A DNA stretch of 64,000 nucleotides from Calonectria ilicicola (Eukaryota; Ascomycota; Sordariomycetes; Hypocreales; Nectriaceae), in contig CP085829.1 of NCBI GenBank assembly GCA_020809705.1, forward strand, positions 6,014,001 through 6,078,000. Reading direction: 5' to 3'. This document shows positions 1 through 13,726 of the stretch, in pieces. How positions within the stretch are numbered: position 1 is the stretch's first letter; the number at the start of each line of letters is the position of its first letter. The notes below the pieces were generated by a model. That model did not search any database, was not told the DNA's origin, and saw only the letters and a list, made by a program, of their open reading frames with translations. The position numbers were made by a program, and so were the translations under genes.

Positions 1-3000
1 AGATATGATGGGAGTTTTGTTGTCATGACAGGGTGCCGCTAGGCGGCAATGCTCTGTCAGCAGATTCGGCGACGTTCTACCCACATCACGAAGCATCATG
101 GCGATGGAGGGGCACGCGACATCACGTGGTCAAAATTTATTCGGAGGGGCTGGAATATCCACCTAGTTTAATCGAGGCCAATTTTCTTCTCAAGCTGCGA
201 TAAGGACATTCTAGAAAAACAGACTAGAATTAGAAATGGAAAATAATTAAAGCTAAACTAATGTCATATTGGTTAGCTTCACATTTGCTCATTTACTTGC
301 TATCTTTGGTTGTGAGGGTGCTTGATTCAATTTTGTCACGGTGTGCCGTGTATTCCTTCCTTCACCCACTCACCCACTTGCTTAGCTACTTTTTACACTG
401 GTCTCGTGATGGGGAAGATGGGGACACCCTCTCATTTTTTTCAACCAACAAGACAAATTTTGGTGTTGAAATTTACCAAATTGCCGCCAGAGCCTCAGAA
501 AGCTCTATCATACATCATACCCTACCCACTCCCACTTCAACGTGCACTTGTTGTAAAGTGTGACAAGGCAATGATGGCAGTTTGCCTCGCACTAGCAGAA
601 TCAAAGTACACGTCAACGAACACGAACAAACCCAAAAAAGACATGGGCGAATAGCGTCAATCGAGATTGATCTCGTCTGACTCTTCTCGGTTATAAACGG
701 TAGACGCGAGATTACGTATGGGCTGTGATGATGTCTTTTCTTCTTCTTCCTGTTCATAGTTGGGTAGTAATAAGCAGGCAGGCACAAATTCAGTTGTTGG
801 TGTGCTCAGGCTTGTGCTCCCGGTTGAGGGAGCACGTGGGCGCGGACAAAATCATCTCCACCGGCTAAAGCAGTGAGCAGGGCATCCATCTATTGGCATT
901 GATGGCATCAACGACATGGTGCATACCCACCTACCCTAGGTGTGACCTGGCATTGAGCGCCTACATACATACATACTACATACAGTAGGTACTGTAGGAG
1001 GGAGGAGGGCCCAGACATGCATGCATCGGCAGACACAGTAGGGGCGGACGTGGAGCACCGCGCCGGCTCGGCAGCGGCGGACAGCAGCGGGGAGCGGACA
1101 TATCATGTAGGGCGGTGGAACTGGCTAGGCACGAAGACCGACACGATGGAACGCTTGAGGCCGAAAAAAGAAGCAGGCGAAGAGATGCATTTCCATTCTT
1201 CGGCGGATTTGCTGGCGACGGGTAAGGAGAACCGACCGGGAAGAAACCCGACCCGACGGGAAGACCGACTGGAGCTGCGCGCGCCTAGATAGGATAGGAT
1301 GCGACAGTGAGTGAGCGAGAGAGACACACAGGGCCGGCAATGCTTCCCACGGGGGAAGCAAGGGAGATGGCGGTCAGCCTCAGGGTGCCTTTGTGTCGTT
1401 GCCACGCATTACGTCTTTGGCAGTCTTGTCGGTCGATCCCAAGCGGCTCACGTCGCTGGTGGTGTTGCCCATGTTGCCCAGATCTCACCCACAAGGCACA
1501 GCGCCCAGATGCAGATGCACCAGGTCGCAAGCATGACGACGACACGGCGCCAGAGGCACGTCGCATTGGTTGTAACGGCACCCAGAAAAAGGAAAACCGA
1601 AGCGCCGAGTCCAGCTGGCATCCAGCCAGCTTCCCGCCAGCGCCAACCAGCTTCCAGCTCGCTCCCTGAACCAGAGCTAGAGCAGCTTCTTCTTACAGAC
1701 CTGCACCAAAGCTGCACCAGAGCTGCACCAAAGCTTCCCCCCCAAAGCAAAGCACCCACAGCTCACAGCAAGCGGCGGCAGGGTCTTGCGAGCTAGGCCT
1801 CTTGGCACACTTGGGCCATGATGAGGCGTGCTGAGCCCCACCCACCCGGCCTTGGTTCGATCGGCAGCAAAGCCCCCGGATTCTGGTACGTTGATCAGGT
1901 CAACATGTTCCCACAACACCAGCATTAGCCCTCGCCGCTTTTACCTCGTGTTTGTGAACGTTGCTTTTTCCTCTGCTCGCTACGTCTTTTGTGTGAGCGT
2001 CGTGTGTGTCTTGACCAACATTATGCATAATTGAAACTAGGTCGTTCCCTGTGTCATGGCTACTGTCTCGGCCAATTCCACCGCCAGCTTCGCGTCATGC
2101 CTCATACAGACTGGCTTGCTTGGCCAATACCTTTCAAATTAGGAGTCGATCACCGAGGCATCTGGGTGGGCTCCTAGGGCCTCGCTCCTGTGAGGGTCCA
2201 TTGAGGTGGCTAATACTGGCTAGGAGACGTTTCCCCTCCACGCTGACTCTTCTCCAATTGGCCAGCCAGGTTTCATAGCAATGCCTAACCCTTTGTCTCG
2301 ACTATCGCACCACCCCTCTCGCTGATCAACGCGCGGCAGACGAGGTGGTGATCAGAGGCAATTGGAATCTGGCCAAGACATTCCACATCATCATCACCAT
2401 CGTCATCATGATACTAGGATGCCTAGATTTTTGTAATGTGGGAACGAAGGGGTGACACGGTCCCCTTCCCCCCATCTGGAGAATCTCGCATTCGACAGAT
2501 TGCAGCTTCTAGCTTGACGAGTTTAAACTCAAGTTTCGGCCATAATCCCACCAGCACACAACGGGCTTCCAAAGCGGCTGCCAAGTCTGGATTAGAGTCA
2601 ACAAACAGTGACCAACCAATGCTCGGACCGACGACCAAGTCTATAGCGTATCATGTATGGCAAGCAGGTTATCAGTGCGCGCACTGCGCGGAAGCAAATA
2701 TGATAAACTCCCCGAAATGGCATAATCGGTTGGCTGGCTGGTCTCAACTATGGCAACCCCCCTTTTGCTCGTTACATACAAAATTACTGTAATAATATCA
2801 TCAGATCTCGGGCGACGCCAAGACTAAGGGCGGCGAACACGCTAATCTAACACAAGGATCTTGACCACCTTTGATCTCGTCTGGCCACCCTCCTCTACGC
2901 TGACAGAGGGTAACATGTGACGCTGGCAAGACCTTGCCAAATCATCCTCCTCGCATTTGGGAGCCAACGGACCGTCATCCCTTCCAAGGAAACGCTGTTG

Positions 3001-4252
3001 AGGGAATCAATGGAGCGGGGTTGGCGCAGCTGAGGAGGGTACAGTAGTAGCAAGCAAGCAGAGCATCTGGTTTAAGCTCGGACGGGGGAACACATGGAGA
3101 GCAGGGAAACGGGAGACGACAAGGGTCCAGACTAGGGCATGCGCCGTCCTTGCGTTGCGTCTCGCGCACCCATTCGCCCTACAACGTGCCCCCAAGCTCT
3201 GTCGCTCCAGGCCTTCCAATGGCGCGCCTACAGCTAGATGGGAGCTGGGAGCTGGGGACTAAGCACCAGACGGCCCGCGTCGCAGAGGCGACGAGGCAAG
3301 TTGTGAGACACGGACGCTCAACACACAGAGTCCCAGTCCCAAGCGCCGTGTCATGCTGCCGCCATGAGCAGAGCATGCCACCCAACCAACCAGCCAACCA
3401 GCCAGCTCAACCTACTACAACACACACCACAAGGACACACAGAGTAGGAATAATGCATGAGGAAGAGGGGGAGGACACACAACAGGAGGACACAAAGGCG
3501 AGAATAACAACACACAAAAAAAAAAGAGTCATACATGACTGCCCTCTCCACACCTCCCATTCAGCATCTCTGTCTATTTTTTTTTTATCCCTCCCACGGG
3601 CCGATCTCAACACACCCGTGTCATCCGCGCACTTTCGCTGGGCCGCTTCCTCCCACGCCCAAGCCCACCACCAACAGAACAGACAGAGAGAGGCGCTCAT
3701 GGCCTGTGTGTGGGTTTGGCTTTCTGGTTTCTCTCCGGTCCGGCCGGGGTCTCGCAGATGGCGCTGCTCGCCTGCACTTCTCCACCCTCGCCGTCCTCCG
3801 TGTAATCCGCCCGCCTGTGTACGCCCACCCCCCTCCGAATGCCAAAACGAAGCCCCAACGCGGAGCTGTCGCCAATCCCATGTGCTCTCATGCCATCCAT
3901 CTCGCCCAAGCACGAGCACAACCCTTCCAATCCCAGATGTCACCCCCATGCGCTTGCCCCCATCCCCCATCCCCCATCCATCCCATCTCATGCCATTTAG
4001 CAGCATGCACTGCTACGGCCGCCACCCTGGCTAAACCCACCACCCCTGGAGCTCGTTGCGCAACCTGTCTTATTAGTCGAACCCGGATGTGATATCTAAA
4101 CAGCCTCGTCCCGCGACCATGCGAGCTTGCTTCTGTCCTCCATCTTCATACCTTTGAATCCCTCCTTTTGATCGCCCTTTTTGACAGAGGGGCCGTCACT
4201 CATTTCTAATAGTGTCTTTGCCGTCTTACATACTGGGTCCTGGAAGCCTGAC
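1..4252. other. Long gene-free upstream region
   Basis: I find no convincing gene here. Open frames are short, overlap on both strands and have no recognisable domain. The region is moderately GC-rich. It contains short simple repeats: ACAT units near 961-985, a CATCAT run near 2386-2408, CCAACCAG units near 3378-3405 and a CCCAT run near 3955-3990. The last 700 bases before the F-box start are pyrimidine-rich, as is common for fungal promoters and leaders, so part of this stretch is probably the promoter and 5' leader of that gene. A non-coding transcript cannot be excluded. Confidence 0.5.
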
Positions 4253-6365
4253 ATGAGCCAAGCTATCGTCGACCCCAACACGCGCGTAGAGATCCAACCA
4301 ACGGTCTGCACACTCTTCGACGCCCTTTGCAACTCGCTTGTTCTTCGCAACACCCTCCCATACCTCCCAGTCTCTGGCCTCGTCAATCTTGCTGCCACCA
4401 ACCGCAACTTTCGAGCTCTGATCCACGAGACCCCCGGCGTCTTTCGCCATCTTGACCTGACCCACGTCAAGACTGCGCAGCCTGAAAACACAAAGGACAT
4501 CGATAACGAGCTTGTCTGGCACAATGTCCAGCTTATCGATTACCTGACCGAAGATGAGTGAGTCGCGATAGAAAAGAAAAAAGCCAATTACAACCCACCT
4601 GGTCCTATACAGGTCGGGCGCCCTCTCTTTTTTTTTTTCTTTTTTTAAATTCCTCTCCACCATCATGTATCATGGACCCTAGCTTACAAGGTCGGATAGC
4701 TTCTACTCTGGACCCTTGAGAGGAGTCTTTTCGACGCTCCGGCAGCGCGATCTACTCCGAGATGTCCAATCTCTAATTCTCGACGGACTTTCCGTCACGG
4801 CCGAAATGTGCCACGAAATCATCAACGATTCGACATACAGCGTGCGCCTGCTCTCGATCCGCGATGTCAAACACATGAACCAGGGCAAGCTCCGGTCGGC
4901 GCTGACCTATGCCTGTCGCAGCACCCGCCCAGAGGGCATGCCGCGGCTCAAGGCCCTCTACTTTTTTGGTTCCAAGGAGAGCGAGACCGCTTCCACCTCG
5001 TCGACTGACGCGCAGCAGCAGCAGCAGGCGTCGATCGGCGCGGGATGGAACCACAAGAGCCAGCAGGCGCTTACCGACTCCCTGCATGATGAAGGCGACG
5101 CCTGGTGGTCCAGAAAGGGCCGAATGGTGACCAACCCCATCGAGGGCGAATGGGCAAACACTCTGCTGGCGTGCCAGGGCCTGATCGCCTTTGATGCGCT
5201 GCTCTGCCAGGGCCCGCGTCACCGGAACTCGCCCGCGTCCGGGCAGTTGATCGAGCCCTCGCTGTGCAACCCGGCCATGGCGACATTCTCAGTCGGCGGC
5301 TGCGCATCTTGCGGCAAAGCGCCCGAGGGAATGATGGATGCGCACAAGACCCACCCATCATGCCTCCCTCTGCTGTCCCCGCCGCCGGTGCTGTCGTCGT
5401 CGGTGCAAGCAGCAACCATGCCAGGGCCGGGCTCCAAGCCCTTTACGCCCCGGTGCGCAGACTGCCTCAGAGAGCGCTGCTGCGTCAGCTGCAACAAGTG
5501 GTGGTGTGAGTCGTGCTACCTGCTCCCTGGCCAGGGCATGCAGCAGCAGGAGCAGAATGTCGTCATTGTGGACTACGATGGGAGCTGGAATTCGCTCGAC
5601 AACAACAACAGCGGCGCCGAGCCCGAGTACACCATGGTCAAATCGAAGGTACGAAATGGTCTCTGTATGCCGTGCACTGTTCTACATAGGTGACGAGGGG
5701 GGGAGGAAGGGCATCATCCTCAAATCGACTCAATGAATGGGCGAGCACATGGTGGGACTGGCTGAAGGCTGGCCTCGCCCCCACAACAACTGATTTAAGC
5801 AACTAACCCAAGTAATATCGTGCATTGTTCGCAGTTGGGATGATGCTCTCCTCCGTGCGGCGGCGGCGGCATATAATTCTTTCTATAATATCTCTTCTCT
5901 TGTTACAGGGCACTTCGCTGACTGTTCCAAACCAACAGCCCAGAATCTCGCGAAGCTGCTGGGAATGCGGTAGTAATGTTAGTTTCTAGAATATCCCCAC
6001 TAGGGTCCAGTTTTTGGCTGGGCCCCTTGTTGCCATGATCCCTGAACTGACAAGACGGTTTCGATTCCAGTGCGATGAGTGCATCGAACGCACGCAGAAG
6101 GTCTGTAGAAAGTGCTGCGGCGGATACTGCCTCATTCACAATGAAGGCTCGTCTGATTCCCATGTGAGTTTTCACTTTTTCGCTTGGCCCCCCCAGGCCA
6201 CGCTGCGGACAATGCATTTGCTAACCGACCATGCTTCACAGTGCGATTGTACGTTGGCTCATGCTTCAGGAAACCCTGGCCTCTCAAAGTCAATATACGG
6301 AACGGAAAGCTAACTATTGTGACCTAGGGTGCGTCTCTCGGGGCCGTGGCTTGACACGTCTCTGA
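4253..6365 (+). CDS. F-box protein with a Cys-rich zinc-binding C-terminus
   Basis: Probable substrate adaptor of an SCF ubiquitin ligase. My model has six exons: 4253-4557, 4691-5648, 5909-5977, 6071-6163, 6242-6248 and 6328-6365, giving about 489 aa. All introns have GT-AG ends and reading phases match throughout. The start is the first ATG in frame. Residues about 20-70 fit an F-box (leucine-rich with LPVSGLVNLAATNRNF, then HLDLTHV). The middle contains a polyglutamine stretch and CxxC pairs (CASCGKAP, CADCLRERCCVSCNKWW). The small 3' exons join to CWECGSN, CDECIERTQKVCRKCCGGYC and CDWC, a run of CxxC pairs suggesting zinc binding. Exon 5 is only seven bases. If it is not used, the protein ends at a TAA near 6310 instead. 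The adaptor role is family knowledge; the substrate is unknown. Confidence 0.8.
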
Positions 6366-8130
6366 ATGCACATGGGGTCCGACGCCCGTATGTGGACGCC
6401 CGCAGCAGCAGCGAGACGGTCAGCCTATGTGTGTGCTATGCGACGACTGTGAAATGGACGCCTGAAAAAACAGCAGAACACACACATACAACCTGGCGGA
6501 CGGCGAACCGCGAGCTGCTACAGGGCAGGACAGGCAGGGTAATTCCCATTCCGTCACACCACTCAATGGGGATTACTCGCTTTTAGATGGGCGAAGGACC
6601 TGGAACGGTCACCCGACACCTATCGCCTCGAGGCCGAACAGGTTTCTTTAGGGGGTGGGCTTGGCCTATGATGCAACTCCCTGGAAGATGGGAGTGGCAT
6701 TCCTGATGGGCCCGTGGAGTGCGCACATGGTGGTGTGGAAACATCATGTGCAACGGCTATGCATGACAAGGGGCAAAAGAAAAGGCGCCGATGCGCGCGG
6801 GCAGGGCCAGAAACAAAAAAAACACGCTGTGCGGCGGCGGCGTTTTGGGTGACGTTTGGCGGTTTCGACATGACATGATTTGGAATGGACAACAACTGCT
6901 GCGGCGGCGCAAAAGAGAAAAAAAAGGAATTGGTTTTTTTCTCCTTTTTTTTTTCGCTTCTCCTCTCTTACTTGGCTTTTTATTGTGGCTTCTATGCGCT
7001 GCTTGCTATCTTTCTCCTCTCTTTGGCTGGATCAAGGGTGCAACGGCTAAGCTGGGTGACAGAAATACTCAACTCTGGGCTTTGTTTGTTTGAATTAGCT
7101 TATACTCCCTACTTTTCTTATAATTACTGCTATTTTCATTCACTTAACCTTTCGCTATTCCCTTTGGGAAACGGAACCAGTCATAAACAGTGCACTAATT
7201 AATTGGCTTCCCCGACACGGGGCGTGTGTGTGTTGCGGGAAGGCGGATATGCGGATATCACATCCGCCTCCCTCTGTCTCCCGTGTCGGTGACACTTTTT
7301 TTTTTTGGTTCACAAGGAAGGCAAAATGTGGGAGTCATGACCGCCTAGCTTGCCAACGTCATGCTTGCTTAGGCCCCGTCATGGTGCCAGATAGGTATGG
7401 GCCTATGGATTATGGGGTGATGTCCGAGGCGCCGGCACCGAACAGGCCATGCTAATCTGGGTCGTCCCAGCACCAGTACCTGTGTGCACCCCTGGTCCTG
7501 TTTTTTTTCCCACGGAAGCTAGAATAATCCGTCTCTCCTTAGCAGACAAGATGGACGAATCAAGTACCCCTGGTCCCAAGATGGGGTGTTCCCATCTTCC
7601 ATCTCTGGAAAGACGAGCCACTCACTGCCGAGGAGACGCAGGGAAGCCGACGTGCAGCCGACGGGGGGCGGACAGGGTCATGGCGTTGACAGCAGCATGC
7701 AAAGGCACGATGAGTTGCAAGTTCACTAATACGCCCAAGGGAAAGGTAAATGTCGCCTAGTTCGTTTGATTGGACAACTAAAAAACTATTGCTTGCATTG
7801 CATTGAAAACGTGAAAAAAAAACACTCCCTAATTTTTTTTTCCTCCTCAAACTCCCAAACTCCTGCTGATGATGCTTGATTTCCTCCCCCCAAAACAGAG
7901 AGAGACGTGACATGATGCTGTTTCCAAAAGACAAGTTTTTGCGTCGATGCGAGGCCTGTGTCCTCGGGTTTCCGAGTTCCGGTGTCTGTTTCTGAACGCG
8001 CGTATATTATACAATAACATGGGCACACACACACTGACTGACTGTGCGTTGTTTTACCATTTATGCACCAAAAAATATTGAGAAGAAAGAGGGATGCTAA
8101 TGATGCAAAAAAAAAAAAAAAGAGCTCTTT
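6366..8130. other. Convergent intergenic region
   Basis: Spacer between two convergent genes. It holds a nested inverted repeat at 7212-7289 (listed separately) and several T and A homopolymer runs, as expected for two 3' untranslated regions. No supported gene was seen. Confidence 0.5.
7212..7289. repeat. Nested inverted repeat (hairpin-forming)
   Basis: The outer arms CCGACACGGG (7212-7221) and CCCGTGTCGG (7280-7289) are perfect reverse complements. Inside them GGCGGAT (7242-7248) pairs with ATCCGCC (7262-7268), next to a short GGGA/TCCC match. It lies between two convergent genes, so it could be a 3'-end structure or a small transposon relic. No target duplication was seen. Confidence 0.65.
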
Positions 8131-10697
8131 CTAGAAACTAAACAATCCGCTGCGGCGCTTGCCGAATGGATAGATGATGAGGGCAGACATGAACAGGCCA
8201 ACGGCAATACCAATGGCAATCTGGATCATGGATGCTGCCACATCAAAGATGACTGTGTTGAGCTGCTCGCCTTGGTTGTAGTGCACCGTGCTCGTGCCGT
8301 TGACCTCGTGAGACGAGTTGGTCAGCAGGTTCGCCGTCGTGAGACCACTAAGCAGACCGCCCGTCGACGCCAAACCTCCCGGCACCTGGGTGAAGATGGC
8401 CGGGATGAGTGTGGCGGCTGCGACACCGTGTCTGATACGCGAGTACAGGTTGGCCAAGATGCCGACCGTCAGGGCGCCCAGAGTGTTGGCAATGGAGGGG
8501 CTGGCGGCGAATCTTTGGCTGCTGAAGAAGTTGACGACATAGCCGGCAAAGGCGATGACAATCATGACCGGTATCTGGCGCCATTTGGCCTGGTACAGGA
8601 TACTGATGCATATGACAAAGGGCGGTACAAAGGCAAAAGTGATGAGACTCGGCATGGGATCTTGGCAGGTCGTCTCCGAGGTGGCATTATTGTCAAACAA
8701 TCCCCAGAGCGCCGCACCGACAGTGATACCATATCCGAGAAGCAGCGAGTATATGATGGCGTAAACGATTCGAATGGATCCGGGGACGATGGCGCGGGCC
8801 TGTAGTTCGAGCGAGGAGCACACTAAAAAGTCCAAGTCAGCAAAGATCAACATGTGGTAAAGGGGGCCCGAGTATTGGGGGTTCACTTACACACCAAGTA
8901 TCCGGGCAGCAACATGACAATGCCGCTCTGGGCCATGGCCGAGAAGCAAAACAAGTTGCCGCCCCTGATACTTCCAAACGCTCTGGCCAGGAAGCTCACG
9001 ATGACGGTGGCCGTGACCTCGAAAATGTTGCTGTACAGCGGCGACCTGGATGCAACAATGAGCTGCAGGAATCCGACAAGACAACCAAAGCAAAAGCAGA
9101 GCGGGAGATCAATCAGACGAGCGCTGAAGGAGAAAGGTCCAGCAGTTACGCTCGTCAGACCAAAGACGATGACGCGCAGCCAAGGGTTGAACTTGTCCTT
9201 GGCTGCCATCAAGTCATCGAGGCGGCGTGTGCCCTCCTCGACGCTGTACATGTCGTGCATGACCTCCTTGTAGATGTGGTGCACGTCCTTGAGCTTGCCC
9301 AGGTCAATGCCCTGGGCGGTACGCACGATGCGCACCTCGGTCGTGTGTGTCGACTTGTCGTCGAAGGAGATGATCATGCAGCCAGGCAGATACAGAAACT
9401 GACCGTCGATCTCGAGCACGCGGGCCGTCATGGTCATGTACTCTTCAAGTCGGTGCGTCGGCGCTCCGTACAGCATCAGTGCTCGGCAGAGCTTAATGAT
9501 GTAGTTCTGTCGTGAAAGAGTCTCAGCAATGTGTACTGTGATGCGCGCCTCTTGCGTCTGCCAGAACTGGCTGATTCGTCCAGTGCTGCCAGTGCGCTTC
9601 TGCATCGGAGGCCGCTTTGCCTTGCCTCCTTTTGCATCTGCCGGCTTCACATCCTGCCCTGGTGGCTGATTGGGGTTGGCAAGCTTGGCTGAGGCGCCGA
9701 TGAGGTTGGCGAGGGTATCTTGAGAGCGGTTCTGTTCGTACCACTTCTTGCGTGTGGGTGTTGTTGACCCGGATGGTGTACCAGGCGTCAGAGTGCCGCC
9801 GCCGTATGACGAGTTGCGCTTGTGGGAGCTTCCTGCTTCGTTTGGCTTGTTGTATAGCTTGAGAAGCTGCGAGAGCACGCTTCCACGGTATTCTTGAGGA
9901 GGAGGGACGGTGTATACACCGTCGTACCCTCCGACATTCATCTCCTCGATGCCTACATCCGGCTGGGCCTCGTCGGCGGCAGCGGGAGCAGCAGTCTGGG
10001 TCTCAGTAGCAGAAGGACCGAAGCGTTGCGTGTGAGCTCGGACAAGCTTGTACGCCTCGTCTTGGAGGTCCTGGCTGGTCTTTGTCTCATCATCTGTTGC
10101 TTGCTGGGACTGTCCATCTTCACTGTTGACCTGAGCCCAGCCCCCCTCACGGGTGGTCTTGGCATAGCTTAGGTCGTTCATTGGGATGCCGTACTCGCCT
10201 TGGATGAGAGATCCGCCGCTGTTGGCCGTCTCGGCGTTGGACTCGAGAGAGTTTCTCGAGCTGGGGGTTGGGGAGTCTCTCTGGAGCTTCGCCGCAACCT
10301 GCTCTGCACGTTGCTTCGCGGCGGCAGCAGCAGACATGGACCGCTCCGATTCTATGTCGGTGTTCTTCCCAAGGTCCCGGACCGTGGTGACAGAGTTTGC
10401 CGAGTTTCCTCGAAGAACAGATGGCCTCGGCTTCGTGACGGTGGGAGCATTGCCCTGCTCCGGGACGGTGCTAGGGACGCTAGGAAGCTGTGCAGGTGGT
10501 TTTGTGTCCGCGGCTTTACTATTGAACCTGACACGACCCTTTTCTTTTTTTGCTTCTGATGATAGAGATGGGCCTCCTGCATCAGAAGATGATGCCGAGA
10601 TTGATGGTGGTGCTGATTCCTCAGCGAGAGGGAAAGCCTCCTGCTCAGTGGGCTTGAAGTAAGGCCCAGGGTCAAGATCGTCTTGGGGAGAGTCCAT
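8131..10697 (-). CDS. Prm10/ThrE-family multi-pass membrane protein
   Basis: Member of the fungal Prm10-like family (ThrE/DUF1212 domains), multi-pass proteins related to bacterial threonine/serine exporters; the fungal substrate is not established. Two exons on the minus strand, 10697-8891 and 8822-8131, with a GTAAGT...TAG intron; the join reads PGYLV-LCSSLELQ in frame and gives 832 aa. Residues 1 to about 380 are low-complexity, rich in Ser, Pro, Gln and Ala, and likely disordered. The conserved part begins near residue 385 with the SRQNYIIKLCRALMLYGAPTHR region, the cytosolic first half of ThrE proteins, followed by about ten hydrophobic segments to the C-terminal PFGKRRSGLFSF. The start is the only good ATG. 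It shares a 3 kb divergent promoter region with the aldo-keto reductase gene. Confidence 0.88.
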
Positions 10698-13600
10698 TGG
10701 ATTTCAAGGATGAGGCACAGCAACCAGGGCCAAGCTTTCTGGGGGGACCCGCTCTTGCAACAATACAACGGAACCAAAATGTCGGGATCGTCAGGGAGAA
10801 GAAGGAATAAAGATGTGATGGCTGCAGGACAGGTTGTTTATATGGAGGGAGCGGCGGGGACTTCATTAATAGCCATCGTGGAGACACATGGAGACGACGA
10901 CGACGACAACAGAAAACTTTGGCACGGCCTGGACGGTACCATCTCCACCTCGACGCTCAAGCCTTTTTGGGTGCATCCTCTCTTTTTTTTTTTCTTCTCC
11001 TCCTTGCCGTCGAGAGAATCACTCCCGGCAAAAGGAACGATCGGCCCCCGGGGCGTGGTAACTCTATGGGCCTCTATGGGCGTGACGTCAAAAAGTGGAC
11101 GTGGACGGCGGCGGTGGTTGAGGGGACACTGGGGACTGAGGTTTTATCGTCTTCTGAAAGAAGTATACGAAACGCACTTGTTGCATTAGTGTTAGGTAAT
11201 TAGTTTGTGAAGATCGGGTGACGGTTTCGTGTACGGCTTGACCGAATACTCCACCACACCGAAAATCTATTTTTGTGCTGGTTGTATGGCGGACCGCGAT
11301 GGCGCTGGGCGACCCGCGATGGAGGCAAAAAAACGCCCATAAAACCGATTCATGTCCATTTGGTTTGACGAGACGAGTGCACATGAATTTCCCGTTTCTC
11401 GAGGCGTTGCCTCTCGGCCGAATTGCCCGTGCAGGACGGACGATGTCGAGTGGCCAATTTCTGGAATTCACCCAGGTATACTAGTCCTAGTGCTACAGCT
11501 TCTTCTCCACTCGAGGTGAATGGATCTGACGAGTCGAGTCGAGATCCACGAGATCGGTCCTCTTTGCCTCCTCCCTTGTTCTCCTTTGTTCTCTCCCCTT
11601 GCTCACGCCTTGCTCACGCCCTTGCCTTCCATGTAAAACTACCCACTCCGGGCGGCTGCTACCGAGGCGAAGGGCAAAGGAGCTGACGTGTTGGGTACGA
11701 AACCGATGATCCCCGGATCCCCGCAAGGCATTGAAGAGAGTGGTACCGGGAGCTGTGCCGCGTTAAACTATTTGACTAGAATGCTCCGGCAGCACATACC
11801 CGTTCGTGCACCGTACCTTTTTGCAACATTCACCATGTAAGTCTAGATTGCCGTAATGTCTCGGTTATTAGATTTCCCCCCGCCAAGTCATATCGATTCG
11901 GTGAGGCTCCTCCCAAGCTCCGCCATCTCTTTATTAAAGGAGGCTCGGCGACGGGGAACTCAAGGCATGCATCCTCGTCCCAAGCGGCTGCTGTCACCCA
12001 CGTGTGTATGTCCGGCCTGCAAACTGGTGTGCTTAAGCTCGCCATGACCTGGTCCGATCACCCAATGGGAGGCCCCTGGCTAGTACTGTAGTGGTGACTG
12101 CGACTGGCGGTGCCTGGTGCCTGGGCGTCCTGGGTGTCCTAGTGTCCTGGCCCAGGTCGGACCCCATCTGATGGGAATTGCATCCCGCGAGGGTGGCGTC
12201 CCGTGACAAGAAAAAGCTGCCAGGGCGGACGTGGGTTCATAAGGACTGCTGCGCTCGAGCCCAACCCAACAGGTGGAGGCAACCAGACTAAATAAGCCGA
12301 GAAGAGTTTTCTTCCTTGCTCAGTTTTTCCTTCCTTTTTCTGCATATGACCGGGACGGCACGAGCATAGCGCGGTGGGTTCGTGGTGAGCGGTGAAATTA
12401 ACAATGTTGACTCCTCACAAAAGAGCTTGGTGCTAGTTCGCATATAGTTGCACAAGGAAGGCTAGTTGTGAGCTGAGCCGCACACCCGTTCCTGTATGGA
12501 ACATTCGGGGGAACAATTATAGTGTTGTTTCCCCCAAAATAATTCTTCTCTAGGTCTGTCCCCCCACGCTGGGTTGTGGTGGATGGTGGCACATCTCGGA
12601 AGCTGGAAGCTGGAATAATCCGATGCTCGGTAAATCTATTGAGTGAGTGCATGGTGCACTGGTGCCCTAGTGCCCTGGTGCACTCTGGTGGAGGAGCATG
12701 TCACCGCCCCTTGCTTGCTTGCACACACACGCGCGCGCTAGGTAGGCTAGACTGAACTGGAATGGACTGAACTGGATGGTTGGGATGGATGGATGGATGG
12801 CTGGCTGGGTTGGTGGGCAAGACAAAAACGAAGCCGACGAGGATGGGTCCTTGCGCTACGCAGCCGACGAGCAGCCGACGGCGACCCGATGTCGTGCAGA
12901 TGAGAAACAAGCAGCACGTCAGATGACCCAGCGTCGCCAGCAACTTATATAACTTGGCCTCTGTCTCTTACGCGCAACGTCCAACGTTGATGGCTGGTCC
13001 TTTCCAACCGTCATGCCTCCGTCATGTCTCTCGCTTCTCTCCCGCGCACACCGCCAGCCATCTCGCTCTCCCGCTTACCCTCCCACGATTGCCTCCAAAT
13101 GGCGTAAGCGGTCTAGCTGATGGCGCGCTCGGCAGGATCCGAGCTCCGAGATACGCTCCATTGATGAATCATCCATCAATCGCATCGCCAATGACAAGGC
13201 TCGGGCCAAGACCGTGCTTGCGCACTACGATAAGCCGAAGCTCATGTCAAAAGTTTATTTGGCTATTTTTTTTTTTTCTTTTTACCCGAGTCGAGCGTTC
13301 TATTTCTTCCAACTGGCCGCGTTTTTTTGACAGTGTCATGACAAATCCAATCAGCTTGGCCATGCATCATTCAAGTGGAAAAATGCAGCCAACCGGATGC
13401 AGCCTCCATCAAGGCCACTTCGGTCCTAAGGGAGCGCGAATTATATACACCAACCGCCCTTTCTGTCCAAAACGAGAACTAAAACAGAGTAGTTATGTCA
13501 TTTAAGAGCTCGAAAACCGAGTCCCCGCCGAGATCTGGCCCCGATATTCTCCCCCACTCGGCCTTTTGCCCCTCCACCGGGAAGGGTCCATGAGAAAGGC

Positions 13601-13726
13601 TCTGTTTTGTAGCGCGCGCATTGTGATTGTGAACTTGACACAAACTCAAGCAGCTGGTTTTCTGTGATTCTCGATATCGTGACTCTCTAGTTGTCCTCTG
13701 TGTGAACCAGAAAATCACCATCCACC
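10698..13726. other. Divergent promoter region, no gene seen
   Basis: Three kilobases between the divergent Prm10-like and aldo-keto reductase genes. It contains T-rich runs, a GGAT/GGCT simple repeat near 12785-12805, GGTGCC/CCTGG-rich low-complexity patches (12090-12155 and 12655-12690) and a TTATATAA box near 12944. Open frames here are short and show no domain. It probably holds regulatory sequence for both genes; no specific factor site can be named. Confidence 0.45.

Noticed and set aside
1017..2792. Several open frames of 60-160 codons
   Set aside because: They overlap each other in all frames, have no domain, and most lack a good start context.
3150..4092. Long overlapping open frames on both strands upstream of the F-box gene
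   Set aside because: Low-complexity Pro/His/Ser-rich translation with no domain, and equally long frames on the opposite strand. They are better explained by GC- and CCCAT-rich leader DNA.
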